Origin: Pyricularia pennisetigena
Taxonomy: Eukaryota > Ascomycota > Sordariomycetes > Magnaporthales > Pyriculariaceae
Direction of reading: 5' to 3'
DNA length: 64,000 bases
Assembly: GCF_004337985.1 (NCBI RefSeq)
Contig: NC_043740.1
Coordinates: 3,843,030-3,907,029 of the forward strand
Made by a program: the position numbers and the translations under genes. The notes under the pieces were generated by a model. It was not told the DNA's origin. It searched no databases and worked only from the letters and a program-made list of their open reading frames with translations. Positions 23,631 through 34,054 of this stretch are shown here, piece by piece. Each line of letters begins with the position of its first letter. The stretch's first letter is position 1.

Positions 23631-24180
23631 TCAACGGTCCTTCTTGCCTTCCTTTTTCTTTTCCTGCTCAGTCTGATCCTCGTTCATGGCCACGACGACG
23701 TACGCAACCAAGACGACATTGGCCATGATGGCGGCTAGGGCGCCGGCGTAGGTTGAGTTTCCTTTTTTTGAGGCGGAAGAGGAAGGGCTAAGTTAGTCTT
23801 GATGATAGGAGAGAAAGAGTCTTGGTTTTTGATCATTTTGTTAAGTTTATTCATCTGCCTTAATTTCAATACTTTGCATACCTTTGAATATCGAGTTCAC
23901 GGTGACAAAGTAGGAGCCGATCGGGATGACCACCATGGCAAGCGTGAATGCCAACAGCTTGAGGATGACATCTCTATGTGAAATGGATTAGTATTGTCCA
24001 TAATGACCATATCCATAAGCAGAAAAGAGGCTCCCCCCGACGGAGGAGTTTTATGTGTTTCTCTTACAGGGGCACTGCGGGCGTGATGTTGGACTTTTCG
24101 CTTGCGGCTGGGCTGGATCCGACGTGATCATCCTTTTCCAGGATGGACTTTTCTGTGGCGACGATTCTCCTAGTAGCCAT
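23631..24180 (-). CDS. VMA21: V-ATPase assembly integral membrane protein Vma21
   Basis: Three exons (24180-24068, 23973-23882, 23761-23631) join to 111 residues, the usual Vma21 size. Vma21 is an ER membrane chaperone that assembles the V0 sector of the vacuolar H+-ATPase and escorts it to the Golgi. A short charged N terminus is followed by two hydrophobic segments (about residues 39-63 and 73-94), joined by the short loop NSIFKGNSTYAG. The Glu/Lys-rich tail ends in KKDR, a KKxx-type dilysine ER-retrieval signal as expected for this family. The last acceptor follows a run of A (AAAAAAAG), which is unusual, but phase and homology both support it. The gene shares a 0.9 kb divergent promoter region with the FUN30-type gene. 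Confidence 0.92.
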
Positions 24181-25024
24181 AGCTGCCCTCTTTTCTTTTA
24201 AAATCAGAATTATATTCTGTGTTGGTTTCCGAATAGGCTTGTTTCCAAAGTTCTGTTAATGAGCTCAATTTGAATAGGCTGAAGCAGCTAATGACGTTGG
24301 TGTTTTATGCAGGACGGCGTTCGTTAATACTGGCCCTACTAAAACCTGCAACCGCGCTCGGAGATTTCACTGCTGCTCTCAGTTCTCACAGTGCACAGCC
24401 TCCCACCATCCATGGGTACGGAACATTGCAAAGCAAGGGATATATTGTCACTCTTCAATCCCTTCCATTAACCTCATTTGATCAATCACAGCACTGCTTT
24501 TAATGATTTCGAAGAACCCAGGCGCATAGATTTTTCACTCAAGATTAACCCGCACTCATCATCACGTTTGTCCATTTTGCCATTAAAAAGGCCGAACCAC
24601 ACACTGTGGCACTTGTCTTTATTTTTTTTTATTTCCCGTACCAAGATAATTTGCGGACAAAAGTGGGCACGTGTTAGCGTGTCCTGGGAAACCAGCCCCT
24701 CAAACGCGGTCGCGGAAGTTCGACATTAATTACGCGACATCACCCACCCAAAAAAGTTCACCACAGCCCGCCCACCTTCCCTCAAACAACCAATCCGCTA
24801 GATTGCGGTCAATATTCCTTTGAGCTCCTTGACATCGCCTCGCAATAATCCCCTTTTACCAGTAGGGACCAGGCCAGATTCCGTCTGTAGACTTGGCACG
24901 CTTTTTGGATCTACCTGCCTTTGTCTTTTTTTTTTTTTTTTTTTTTTTTTTTTGAGGTTCGATTGTTTATTTTCACTTTGCTAGTCCCTTTTCGCTGTTT
25001 CCATCACGTCACTAACCTTCCCAC
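24181..25024. promoter_or_regulatory. Divergent promoter region, VMA21 and FUN30
   Basis: This non-coding region lies between two divergent genes. It has an ACCAAT-type (CCAAT-box) motif near 24787-24795 and a T28 run at 24926-24953 about 70 bases upstream of the first FUN30-side ATG. No open frame with coding character was seen. Confidence 0.45.
24926..24953. repeat. T28 homopolymer
   Basis: Twenty-eight consecutive T lie about 140 bases upstream of the FUN30-type start codon, in its promoter or 5' UTR. Confidence 0.93.
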
Positions 25025-25147
25025 ATGTGCCCACTCAACATAGATACACGAATTTGGAAAACAAAGACGCATATTGCACGAAAAAAAAAAAAAAAATGCC
25101 ACTGCCGATCCAGCCAGCCTCGCCATTGGCCAGGCGCCCAAAACTAA
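25025..25147 (+). other. Upstream ORF overlapping the FUN30 start
   Basis: An ATG at 25025 opens a 40-codon frame that runs through the A tract at 25081-25096, overlaps the main start and ends at TAA 25145-25147. It is one base out of phase with the main frame. One extra A in the tract would place this ATG in frame. Whether it lies inside the transcript is unknown. Confidence 0.5.
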
Positions 25148-28100
25148 AGCAAACAACATTATCGTCGCTTATCGACCTCGACTCTGACAATAGCAGCGAC
25201 GACGAACTTGTCGACCCTCGCAGAATGCTCCCTCGCCACTCCACCCAAGCCACTCAAATTGTTGAACCTCGAACTACTCTCCGCCGTGCTCCCGTTTCGT
25301 CCCCAGCTCCGTCCATCTCTTCACCTGCCCGATCAGTTTCCTCTACTATCGAAATACCGGCTTCCTCACCTTTCCGTCAACAAAGCAAGATAGGTAGAGG
25401 GCGGCTGGCTTCCGCCATGGCTCCCAGGGGCACAGTTTTCTGCGCCCCTAACCAAGCAAAAACTGTTCTTGGGAAACGGCCGTCCCCGATCGAGAACCAC
25501 TTTTCGTCAGATGCTTCTCAGCCTAAGCGCATCACGATTGATATTAGCGACAGTTCCGGCGACGAACGTGCAGACTTGAAACCAACTTCTTTTAGCAAAA
25601 AACCGCTTCAGACTTCGTCAAACACAAGTCCTGGGGATCAGGACGCCACCAGCCCAGACGAGATTGTGAGGGGTGGCGTTTTGGAAAAGCGTCTGTCGAA
25701 TCTGATCTACTTTGACAGTTCCAGAGCCCCGGCGCTTAGCAAGCTTGTTCCCGGCCGGACTCTCAAGGACTACCAGACTGCGCTCATCAAGTGCAATGAG
25801 AACAAGGGTGATGCTGCAAACTGGCTTCTGGATAATCCCGCTCCAAAGAAGCAGCGCCAAAAAGATGTGCGAGGATTTATTCGATCGTTCGCTCACGATG
25901 TGTCGCCCAGAGCACCTTCTCCTCCCGGTTCTGAGGACTCGGACTCGGATTCTGTTGTTGAAGTTACACCCAAGCCGAAACCTGTCCAGCCGAGGCGACG
26001 ACTTCAGCAAGGCCGAAGACCGCAGGCCTCTCCGGCTTCGTCGCCGCTCAAGGCCCAGTCGGAGGAAGAGGAGGAGCCGATTGCTATCACAGATGACGAT
26101 GATACCGATCAAGAGGGCTATTCCAGCTCAGAGAACAATGTCGATCCTGTGGACAAGGCCGCCCGCACGCTCAAATATTTGAACGAATGTGAGCTCAATG
26201 GTCTCTTGGCCATTTGCGGCAGCTCGAAGGCCAAAAAGGACGCCGCGAGGGCCATGATCGAGAGCCGTCCCTTCCGAAGCTTGGCCGCCGCAAAAAAGGT
26301 TAGCGTGACGGCTCCGACAAAAGGGCGCAAATCCAAAGCAGAATTGCAAGAGGTCGGCGAGGATATCGTCTATGACGTTTCCAAATTCATCAAAAGCCTT
26401 GATGCCATTGATGAGGTGGTTGCCACATGCGAGGAAGAGGGCGTGCGGATGAAGTCTATCACCGATCACTGGTGCATGGATTCAAGAGGCAGCAGTCGCG
26501 CTGGGAAGCAGTCTTTGCCTATTGCTCGTGAGCCCAAGCTCCTACAGGGCCGCTGCACCATGAAGTCATACCAAATTTACGGCCTCAACTGGTTGAATCA
26601 ACTGTACCAACACAAATTCGGCTGTATATTGGCAGACGACATGGGTCTCGGCAAAACATGCCAGATCATCTCATTTATTGCTCACATTGTCGAATCTTAT
26701 AACCCCAAGGTTGACGAGGTTCGACCATGGCCCAACCTAATCGTTGTGCCGCCTTCGACCCTCGACAACTGGCAGGTCGAGTTCGAGAAGTTCGCACCCG
26801 GTGTCAAGGTTACTATGTACCACGGGAAGGACCGTGAATGGCTTGCCGACGAGATAAGATCGGACCCTGCGGAGCACCATGTGGTCCTGACCACTTATAC
26901 CCAGCTCGGCCGGACTGGAGAGAGGGATCACACAAAGATCATATCCAAGATTCGACCCAATGTCGCCATCTTCGACGAAGGGCACAACCTCAAAAACTCG
27001 AAAACCAAGCTATACAAGGACCTGTGCAGAATCACGGCGAACTGGAGGGTAATGCTCACCGGAACCCCTGTGCAGAATAACCTGATGGAGATGATCAATC
27101 TTTTGAATTTCATTCAGCCGGAGCTCTTCGACGGTCGCGTGGAAACTCTCAAGGATCTTTTCGACCAGAAGGTAACCCTGCAAGAGGTCAGCAACGGAGC
27201 CATGCTTTTTAGTGATCGTGTCCGCCGAGCAAGAAGTATCTTGGAACCATTCATCCTGCAACGCCAGAAGGAGCACGTCCTGGGGGGCTTCCCTCCCAAG
27301 ACTAGCAGGGTGCTGTATTGCGACATGGATGCCGCGCAGCTCAAAATATACAACGAGTACCGCGATCGATTTCGGACCGGCAAGGATGGTTCACGAGCAG
27401 CGGGCGGTGCTGCGATTGCCTCGCGGACCTCGAATGACCAAAATAACGTGTGGATCCAGTTGCGAAAAGCAGCTATTCATTCACAACTATTCAGGAGGCA
27501 TTTTACCGACAAGAAGGTCGCCGAGATGGGCGACGTGCTTATGCGCAAAGTGCCGCAGTCGAGACTTAAACAAGACAACAAGCAGCATTTGATTGCCGAG
27601 CTGATGGACCTGTCAGACTTTGAGCTCCATGTGTGGTGTGTCGATGAGCCATGTATCAAAAAGTTTGATGTGGAAAAAGACTCGTGGATGAAGAGCGGCA
27701 AGGTCCAAAAACTCCTGGAACTTCTCCGGCAATTCCGCGAAAACGGCGACAGGGCGCTCGTCTTTACGCGGTTCGCCAAGGTGATTGAGATCCTTACCGA
27801 ATGCCTCTCCACGGCCGACGTACCACATCTCACCTTTCAGGGATCGACGGCCGTGGATATGCGGCAGGATCTGATCGACGAGTTCAATGAAAACAAGGAT
27901 CTGACTGCTTTCCTTCTCACGACTGGCGCGGGCGGCACGGGCATCAACCTAGCTTCGGCTAACAAGGTCATTATCTTCGACCAAAGTGATAACCCCCAGG
28001 ACGACGTGCAGGCCGAAAACCGTGCGCACCGCTTCGGGCAAACACGACCGGTGGAGGTGATCCGGCTCATCAGCCGAGATTCGATCGAAGAACTCGTCTA

Positions 28101-28233
28101 CAAGGCCTGCCAGAAGAAGCTCGAGCTGGCCAAGCGCGTCACGGGCACGGAGCTCCCTGTTGCCTCTGATGTTGACGTCGAGGCCGAGGTGCGGCAGATG
28201 ATGTTATCTGAGGATGGCAAAGCAGAACGATAG
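25096..28233 (+). CDS. FUN30: SNF2-family chromatin remodeller, Fun30/SMARCAD1 type
   Basis: A single exon encodes 1045 residues. Fun30-type ATPases slide or exchange nucleosomes in heterochromatin silencing and DNA-end resection. The N-terminal half is disordered with acidic and Ser-rich patches. A CUE-like ubiquitin-binding segment is plausible at about 213-255 (LSKLVPGRTLKDYQTALIKC). The SNF2 ATPase begins near residue 490: Walker A region DDMGLGKT (GLGKT at 517-521), DEGH box at 627-630, and motif III MLTGTPVQNN shortly after. The C-terminal helicase lobe contains TTGAGGTGINLASANKVI and the Arg-finger motif ENRAHRFGQTRPVEV. The start at 25096 directly follows a run of 15 A. A GTG-initiated frame and an out-of-frame ATG lie upstream, so the N terminus needs confirmation. 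The Fft/Fun30 subfamily call is by overall motif resemblance. Confidence 0.9.
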   Translation: MPLPIQPASPLARRPKLKQTTLSSLIDLDSDNSSDDELVDPRRMLPRHSTQATQIVEPRTTLRRAPVSSPAPSISSPARSVSSTIEIPASSPFRQQSKIGRGRLASAMAPRGTVFCAPNQAKTVLGKRPSPIENHFSSDASQPKRITIDISDSSGDERADLKPTSFSKKPLQTSSNTSPGDQDATSPDEIVRGGVLEKRLSNLIYFDSSRAPALSKLVPGRTLKDYQTALIKCNENKGDAANWLLDNPAPKKQRQKDVRGFIRSFAHDVSPRAPSPPGSEDSDSDSVVEVTPKPKPVQPRRRLQQGRRPQASPASSPLKAQSEEEEEPIAITDDDDTDQEGYSSSENNVDPVDKAARTLKYLNECELNGLLAICGSSKAKKDAARAMIESRPFRSLAAAKKVSVTAPTKGRKSKAELQEVGEDIVYDVSKFIKSLDAIDEVVATCEEEGVRMKSITDHWCMDSRGSSRAGKQSLPIAREPKLLQGRCTMKSYQIYGLNWLNQLYQHKFGCILADDMGLGKTCQIISFIAHIVESYNPKVDEVRPWPNLIVVPPSTLDNWQVEFEKFAPGVKVTMYHGKDREWLADEIRSDPAEHHVVLTTYTQLGRTGERDHTKIISKIRPNVAIFDEGHNLKNSKTKLYKDLCRITANWRVMLTGTPVQNNLMEMINLLNFIQPELFDGRVETLKDLFDQKVTLQEVSNGAMLFSDRVRRARSILEPFILQRQKEHVLGGFPPKTSRVLYCDMDAAQLKIYNEYRDRFRTGKDGSRAAGGAAIASRTSNDQNNVWIQLRKAAIHSQLFRRHFTDKKVAEMGDVLMRKVPQSRLKQDNKQHLIAELMDLSDFELHVWCVDEPCIKKFDVEKDSWMKSGKVQKLLELLRQFRENGDRALVFTRFAKVIEILTECLSTADVPHLTFQGSTAVDMRQDLIDEFNENKDLTAFLLTTGAGGTGINLASANKVIIFDQSDNPQDDVQAENRAHRFGQTRPVEVIRLISRDSIEELVYKACQKKLELAKRVTGTELPVASDVDVEAEVRQMMLSEDGKAER

Positions 28234-29002
28234 TGATGAATGATGATATTGGCTGTGCTAGACAAAGCGTTTTTCTTTCCCTCCTTCTGTTTCTGTCGTC
28301 TACGTGCGATGACTTTTCTTTACTGCGCAGCATTTGGACTGGGGTTCTTAACATTTTGGAGACCTGCTGACCTTCTTGTCGGCTGTGGCGAAATCTTTAC
28401 GAGGTGAAGAAAGATGACTTGATGGAATAAAACAAATGGGATTTTGTATGTTGGTAGGGGGTTGAAGGACATTCGTTGTTGGTGTCTTTGGCCCGGCCTT
28501 GGGGGGATAGAAAGAAAGAGATTTAGTAGACTAGAAGTTCGTAATGCGGCCTAATTCCTTCTGCGAGGTACTTGACGGCACGCTGCTGTGCATAATGACG
28601 ACTGGGCATATCTCGAACAAGCAGGCCGATTCTATATCTATCTGTTCTGGTGGTCAACACGTCTATTTCGAGGTCATCCATGCTTGAAATCCATTTCCGA
28701 AGGCGAGTCGAATGTTTTAATTTTGCTAAATGCCTATACTAGAATTAAGTAGACACAAAAAGCCGAGAGGGGTTTCATATTATTAAACAGTGGTGCTATA
28801 CATTATTATTCCTGTATCATCTACAAACACCAAATGAGCACAGATCGGGGGGGTTAATCTCCTTGCAAAGAAAAAAAACAGAGCGACTTGACGGATTTAC
28901 TGGTGGCTGTTTCACAGAGGCCTGGATATTTGTCTGTAAACAGGATAAAAAGTAGTAGAGGGAGAAGATGGAAGATGGTGTTTAGATTCGGGCCACCATT
29001 GC

Positions 29003-29035
<33 letters not shown>

Positions 29036-29078
29036 GAGTTTGAAAAATAAAGAAACGAAAAGGGAAGAGAAAAAAAAA
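28234..29078. other. Convergent 3' regions, FUN30 and ABCB transporter
   Basis: This 0.85 kb non-coding stretch has a T29 run at 29007-29035, just past the stop codon of the ABC transporter (on the opposite strand). No gene was recognised. Confidence 0.5.
29007..29035. repeat. T29 homopolymer
   Basis: Twenty-nine consecutive T (A on the coding strand of the ABC transporter) lie about 45 bases past that gene's stop codon. Confidence 0.93.
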
Positions 29079-32000
29079 TCACCTGTCCAGAGCCTGGCTC
29101 TGGCACATGTGCCAGTAGACACCGCGCTTCTTGAGCAGCTCGGCGTGGCTACCCTGCTCAAGCACCCTGCCCTCGCCCAGGACGTAGATTAAATCAGCGT
29201 TCTGTATGGTGGCGAGGCGGTGGGCGACGGCGATGGTGGTGCGGCCCTTGGACACGCGGTCAAAGGTGGCTTGGATGAGCTTCTCCGTGTCCGAGTCGAG
29301 GGACGAGGTGGCCTCGTCGAGGAGAAGCACACGGGGGTTGCGAATTAAGGCGCGGGCAATGGCAACGCGCTGCTTCTGGCCGCCTGAGAGCGAGACGCCC
29401 TTGGAACCAATGTCGGTGTCATAGCCGTCTGGGAGCGAGACGATAAAGTCGTGGATGGAGGCGTCGCGGCAGACGTCGTGCAGTTGGGCCTCGGTTACGG
29501 TCGTCGGGTCGACGCCGATCAAGATGTTGTCCTTGATGGAGCCCTGGAAGAGCGTTGCCTCCTGGGCGACCAGTGACATGAGCTTGCGGTATTCGAACAC
29601 GTTGACGTCGGTGATGGGTACACCATTGAAGAGGATTTCACCCTTGGCGACATCGTAAAAGCGTTCCAAGAGTGAGATGACGGAGGTTTTGCCCGAACCA
29701 GATGCGCCGACCAAGGCCACCTGCAAGAGTTTGAGACGAGTTAGTATTAGTGAGGATGACAGAACTCCTGAAAACAAGAGGAGGGGGTTCAAGACTCACA
29801 AATTGACCCTTGCCAATTGTCAGATTCAAGTCCTTCAATACATTCACATTCCGGGTGGGATACTTGAAAGACACGTCCCGAAACTGTATTTCGACGCCAT
29901 TCTCGGCACCAGGCACCGACTTGGAGTTTTTCGTGTTGTTCAAATCCTTCTCCACCGAGTCCCTAATGCTAAGGATCCTGTTGGATGCAGCAGCAGCCTG
30001 CGCGGCGTTGGGGCCGAAACTCAAGCCGTTGCCAGCAGCTTCGGCTCCGTTGATGACGGCCAAGTAGCAGACAAAAAACTGGACGATGTCTATCTCGCCC
30101 CTGAGGATCAGCTGGCCACCGTACCAGAAGACAAGAGCCTGGCAAGCAAGGCTGATCGAGTCGCTCAGCGCAAAGATCAGGGTTGTGAACCTCGCTTTCA
30201 GGTAGGCTTTGGTGACATGGTGTGAGAGAAGGGTCGAGTAGCGGGACGTTATAACGTCCTCTAAAGTCAGTGCCGAAACCGTTCTGAAAGCCCCTATACT
30301 TTCTGACGCCCATTTGCTTGACTCTGCAAATACCTGGATAAACCGGAAACGATGAAAGTAAGTCATGATGTCCAGGAATGATAAAAAAAAACCCCCCAAC
30401 GGAACGGGTATATAGGGTAGAATCTTACCTCTGCATACATCTTTTCGAAGTCGAGCTCATATTTGAAGCGGAACTGGTTGTGCAAAAATATACAGTCAGT
30501 ACCTCTTCAGACTCTCCTGATCCACTGCTGATTTTCAGTTTCACTCACATAGCCCGCACTTAGTCCAAGCGGGACTGTCACGCAAAGAGCAACAAGAGCG
30601 AGTTTCCAGCTGTGGGCGAAAGCAATGGCAAGCGCACCAAGGAGGCCAAAGACCGCAGTGTAGACCATTGCCATGTTGACTCCGAGAAGCTCTTCGAGCT
30701 GTTTAGGATCGCCTGCTACCCTTGCCGTCAAGGACCCCGTCGAATTGGGCTCCTCGTCGAAAAATCCAATCTTTTGATAGAGCAACGACTGGAAGTACTG
30801 TTGCCTGTAGACGGCACATATAAAGTGTTGAAGGTGGCTTCATCGAGGGGCCTCAGTCAGCACAGAGAGAAACGACACAAGAAGGGATAAGGAAGCCGGG
30901 GACTCTTACATGGCAGAATAGGCAAGGAAAAAGTAGCCAAAGCCGTTAGCCACCGCCAGCACAAACCACATCAGTGAGTAGAAGGCGCCATCCGACATGT
31001 ACCTGTCTAGGTTCGGGTTCTGAAAGACGGCAATCAACTTGGCAAATAAGAACGCCTGAAGTGGCACGACTGCGCCGGAAATCATGGCTGCAGCAACCGA
31101 TATGCCGTAGACAGGCCATCGGGACTTTTGCTCTCCCAACAGCCTGCCGAAGCTGTTGAAAAGACCACGTTTCTTCCATCCTGGAGCCATGGTTGCCTCT
31201 TCATTCTCGGACAGCACTGCAGACTTTTCTCTGGCCAGCCTTTCCTCGAGACTATCCTCGATCCCATCGTTGTCGCTAGTTTCTTCACCCAGAGACAGCT
31301 GTTGCGCATTCACAAGGCCGTAGTAGACGCCCTGTTCATCCTTGAGCAGAGACTCGTGTGTGCCTTGTTCAACCGCCTTCCCGTTCCTCATGACTATGAT
31401 CTTGTCTGCCGACTTGATTGTAGAGCTACAGCGACGATGTCAGGAAGTGCTTGAATATTGTCGCGGATACCAGGCACGGCAAATCTAAAACGAGCTAAAA
31501 CAAATACGGCAGTGAGTACTTACAGTCTGTGGGCAATGGTGATCGTGGTACGGTTCTGCGATGCCTTTTCCAGCGCCGCTTGTACGATACGCTCTCCCCG
31601 AACATCAATGGCGCTGGTGGCCTCGTCCAGGATGAGGATCTTGGGCCGCTTGACTATGCTACGAGCAATCGCAATTCGTTGCCTCTGTCCGCCGGATAAT
31701 TTTGTTCCCGAGTCTCCCACCTGCGTTTGGTAGCCCTATCGCAAGAGAGGACTGTCAGCAAAAATGTGACTCACAGGTGGCTGGCTGGTCAGGGGCTTCT
31801 TACGTCAGGTAGCCTGTCAATGAACTCGTCCGCAAAAGCCTCAGCGCATGCCTCACGGCACAGTTCCTTTTTGCGCTCCTCGGATTCGTTCTCAAACTCG
31901 GAACCAATAAGTCCGTACATGACATTTTTCTCGATTGTGTCGTTGAAGAGGAATGGCTCTTGCTGCACCAGCCCAATCTGGGACCTCCACCATTTGACGT

Positions 32001-34054
32001 TGATGTCATCCAGGTTGCGACCGCATGTTGACACCTCCCCTTGGAGCTGGATAGGATCTCCGGTCTCCTCTGGAGCCGGGCTGGTTTTCTCTTCATTGTC
32101 ATCATCGTCCAAGCCGTCGGATGATTTCCTCTTGGATTTGCCATCCTTGTCATCCTTCTTCTTCTTCTTCTTATTGTTCTCCTTGGACTTGTCCTGAGCA
32201 ACTGTCTTTGCCAAAACATGCCCCTGCTTCAGGCTATACCACCTCTCAATCAAGCCCACGATCGTGGACTTGCCAGATCCAGAGGGGCCCACGATGGCTG
32301 TTACCTTGCCGGCCGGGAACGTGAGGCTTAGGTCGTCCAACACCTTGACGTGAGGCCTAGATGGGTAGGCAAAGGTAACGCCCGAGAAAGAAATGTCCTC
32401 GGTGGCCGACACCTGTGGTTCTCTAATCGTTCCGGGGTTAGGACGGGGCGCGTCGATTACGACGAAGAACTCGGTCGCGGCTACCATAGCTTTGGAGGCT
32501 GCAATTAAAGGGGCTGACACGCGCTCGATGGAGAAGATCATCATCATGACGGACATCAGCACAATGATAATCGTGCCTGCGTCATTGACGCGTCCCGCTG
32601 GGGCCATCCTTGTCGTGCCGTACCAAAACGCAAGGGAGAAGGCTGCATATATAGCAAAGAAGACGAGACCGAACTGGATTGCCAGCAAGGGAGTCGTGGA
32701 CTGTCCAAACTGCTTGGCCTTGTGCACCCATTCAGAGTATCGCAGGCCAATGCGTTCCTGGGCGCCACAGGCCGTCACCATTCTAATGCTGTTGAAGGCC
32801 TCGCTGGCCACAGATGTTGCCTTTGCCTCGGCCTGAATGAGGTCATGTTAGTAGGTATTCAAGGCCAGGTTAATCTTGGACTGGCTAGAGTAGTCCAGGA
32901 GCCACGCACTTTTGTTTGCTTCGAGGTCCTCTTGATAATGAAGGGAAGTATGGTACCGATGACCAATCCTAGGAAGAAGATCACTGTAGAGGTGATCAGG
33001 GTCAGTTCCCAAGACCAAGTCATTGCCACGATCAACGCGGTAACAATCAATGACGTGAACTCCAAAAAGGTCCCCAGCTTCTCCGAAATGCCTAGCTGCA
33101 GCGTGTTGGCTGTGCCCGTGATCGTTCCAGCTGCGGAGCCCGAGGGCATCGAGTCCAGCACATGGATGGACTGAGCAAACAGGGCCTCCAAGAAGTCTAG
33201 GCGGATTGCGGCAGACATTCTTATTCCAATCAGGCGGAAGCAGAACTTTGAAAGAGAGCCGTCATCAGTACATGTGGATACTCGTAGGCAATGGATCCCT
33301 GCCATAGAAAAGGGGGGGCGAGAACAGACCTTGTTTATGTAGTTCAGAGTAAATCGAACAAGAAACAAAATGAAGATGTACAGAGAAAGTTGGTTCAATG
33401 TGGCCTCGAACTGGTTCAAGGAATTGGCTGAGCAGCAAGAACCTTGGTCAGTTTACGTGATGCGTTTATGTATACTGGACTAGACGTGCTTCCGGTTAAA
33501 GGCGATACTCACGATTAGAGGCATCAAACCCCGTAAAATTATTCACAAGTCTTCCAAATAGCACATTCATCAGAGGCAAAGTCTACATGGACATCCCGGA
33601 ACGGCAAAGTCAGCCAGATTCGGATTCGAGCGCAACGACAAGTACTCAACAAAATAACGAGACTACCTGAAGAGGTGGGGGGGTTTTTTTTTTTTTTAAA
33701 GGAGAAAAATGAGGTATATTCCAAAGCAAAAGCACTTACGGTTCCTGCACCGATAGAGGCAATCGCGGCTGCGACCATCAAGGCGTAGTCAAACTTCTTG
33801 GCGTAGGAAAAGACGCGGAGGTAGTCCTTGAAGGATGCCTCGCGCTCAGGGCGAGCGCTGACGTTAGGCGTGACCTTGTCGTCGCGCTTTTCGGGGTTCC
33901 CCTTGGAGCCATCTTCGGAGGCTGCTGCAGTGCCTTCCGAAAAGGTGGGCTCGGCAGCCGCCGTCGTCGTGGACGGGGCCGGCGCATCTTGTTGGAGTTG
34001 GGCAGCGCCGGCTTCGGAAGGCGAAACCTTATCTGGATCGGGCTGGCTGCTCAT
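29079..34054 (-). CDS. Full-size ABCB (MDR/Pmd1-type) ABC transporter
   Basis: Eleven exons (34054-33740, 33582-33513, 33427-33330, 33245-32910, 32832-31804, 31735-31524, 31425-30910, 30804-30549, 30473-30429, 30333-29800, 29720-29079) join to 1350 residues. The order is TMD1-NBD1-TMD2-NBD2, a full-size exporter of lipophilic drugs or peptides at the plasma or vacuolar membrane. NBD1 has Walker [10 protein letters not shown] (455-463), LSGGQRQR (from 629), Walker [12 protein letters not shown] and AHRLS. NBD2 has GASGSGKTS (1141-1149), LSGGQKQR (1248-1255), [11 protein letters not shown] and AHRLA. Both ATP sites look intact. NBD1 carries a Lys/Asp-rich insert at about 477-535, between Walker A and the Q-loop. 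Exon 9 is only 45 bases, and one intron uses a GTCTGT donor. The substrate cannot be read from sequence; S. pombe Pmd1 and Aspergillus MDR-type proteins are the nearest kinds I know. Confidence 0.9.
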
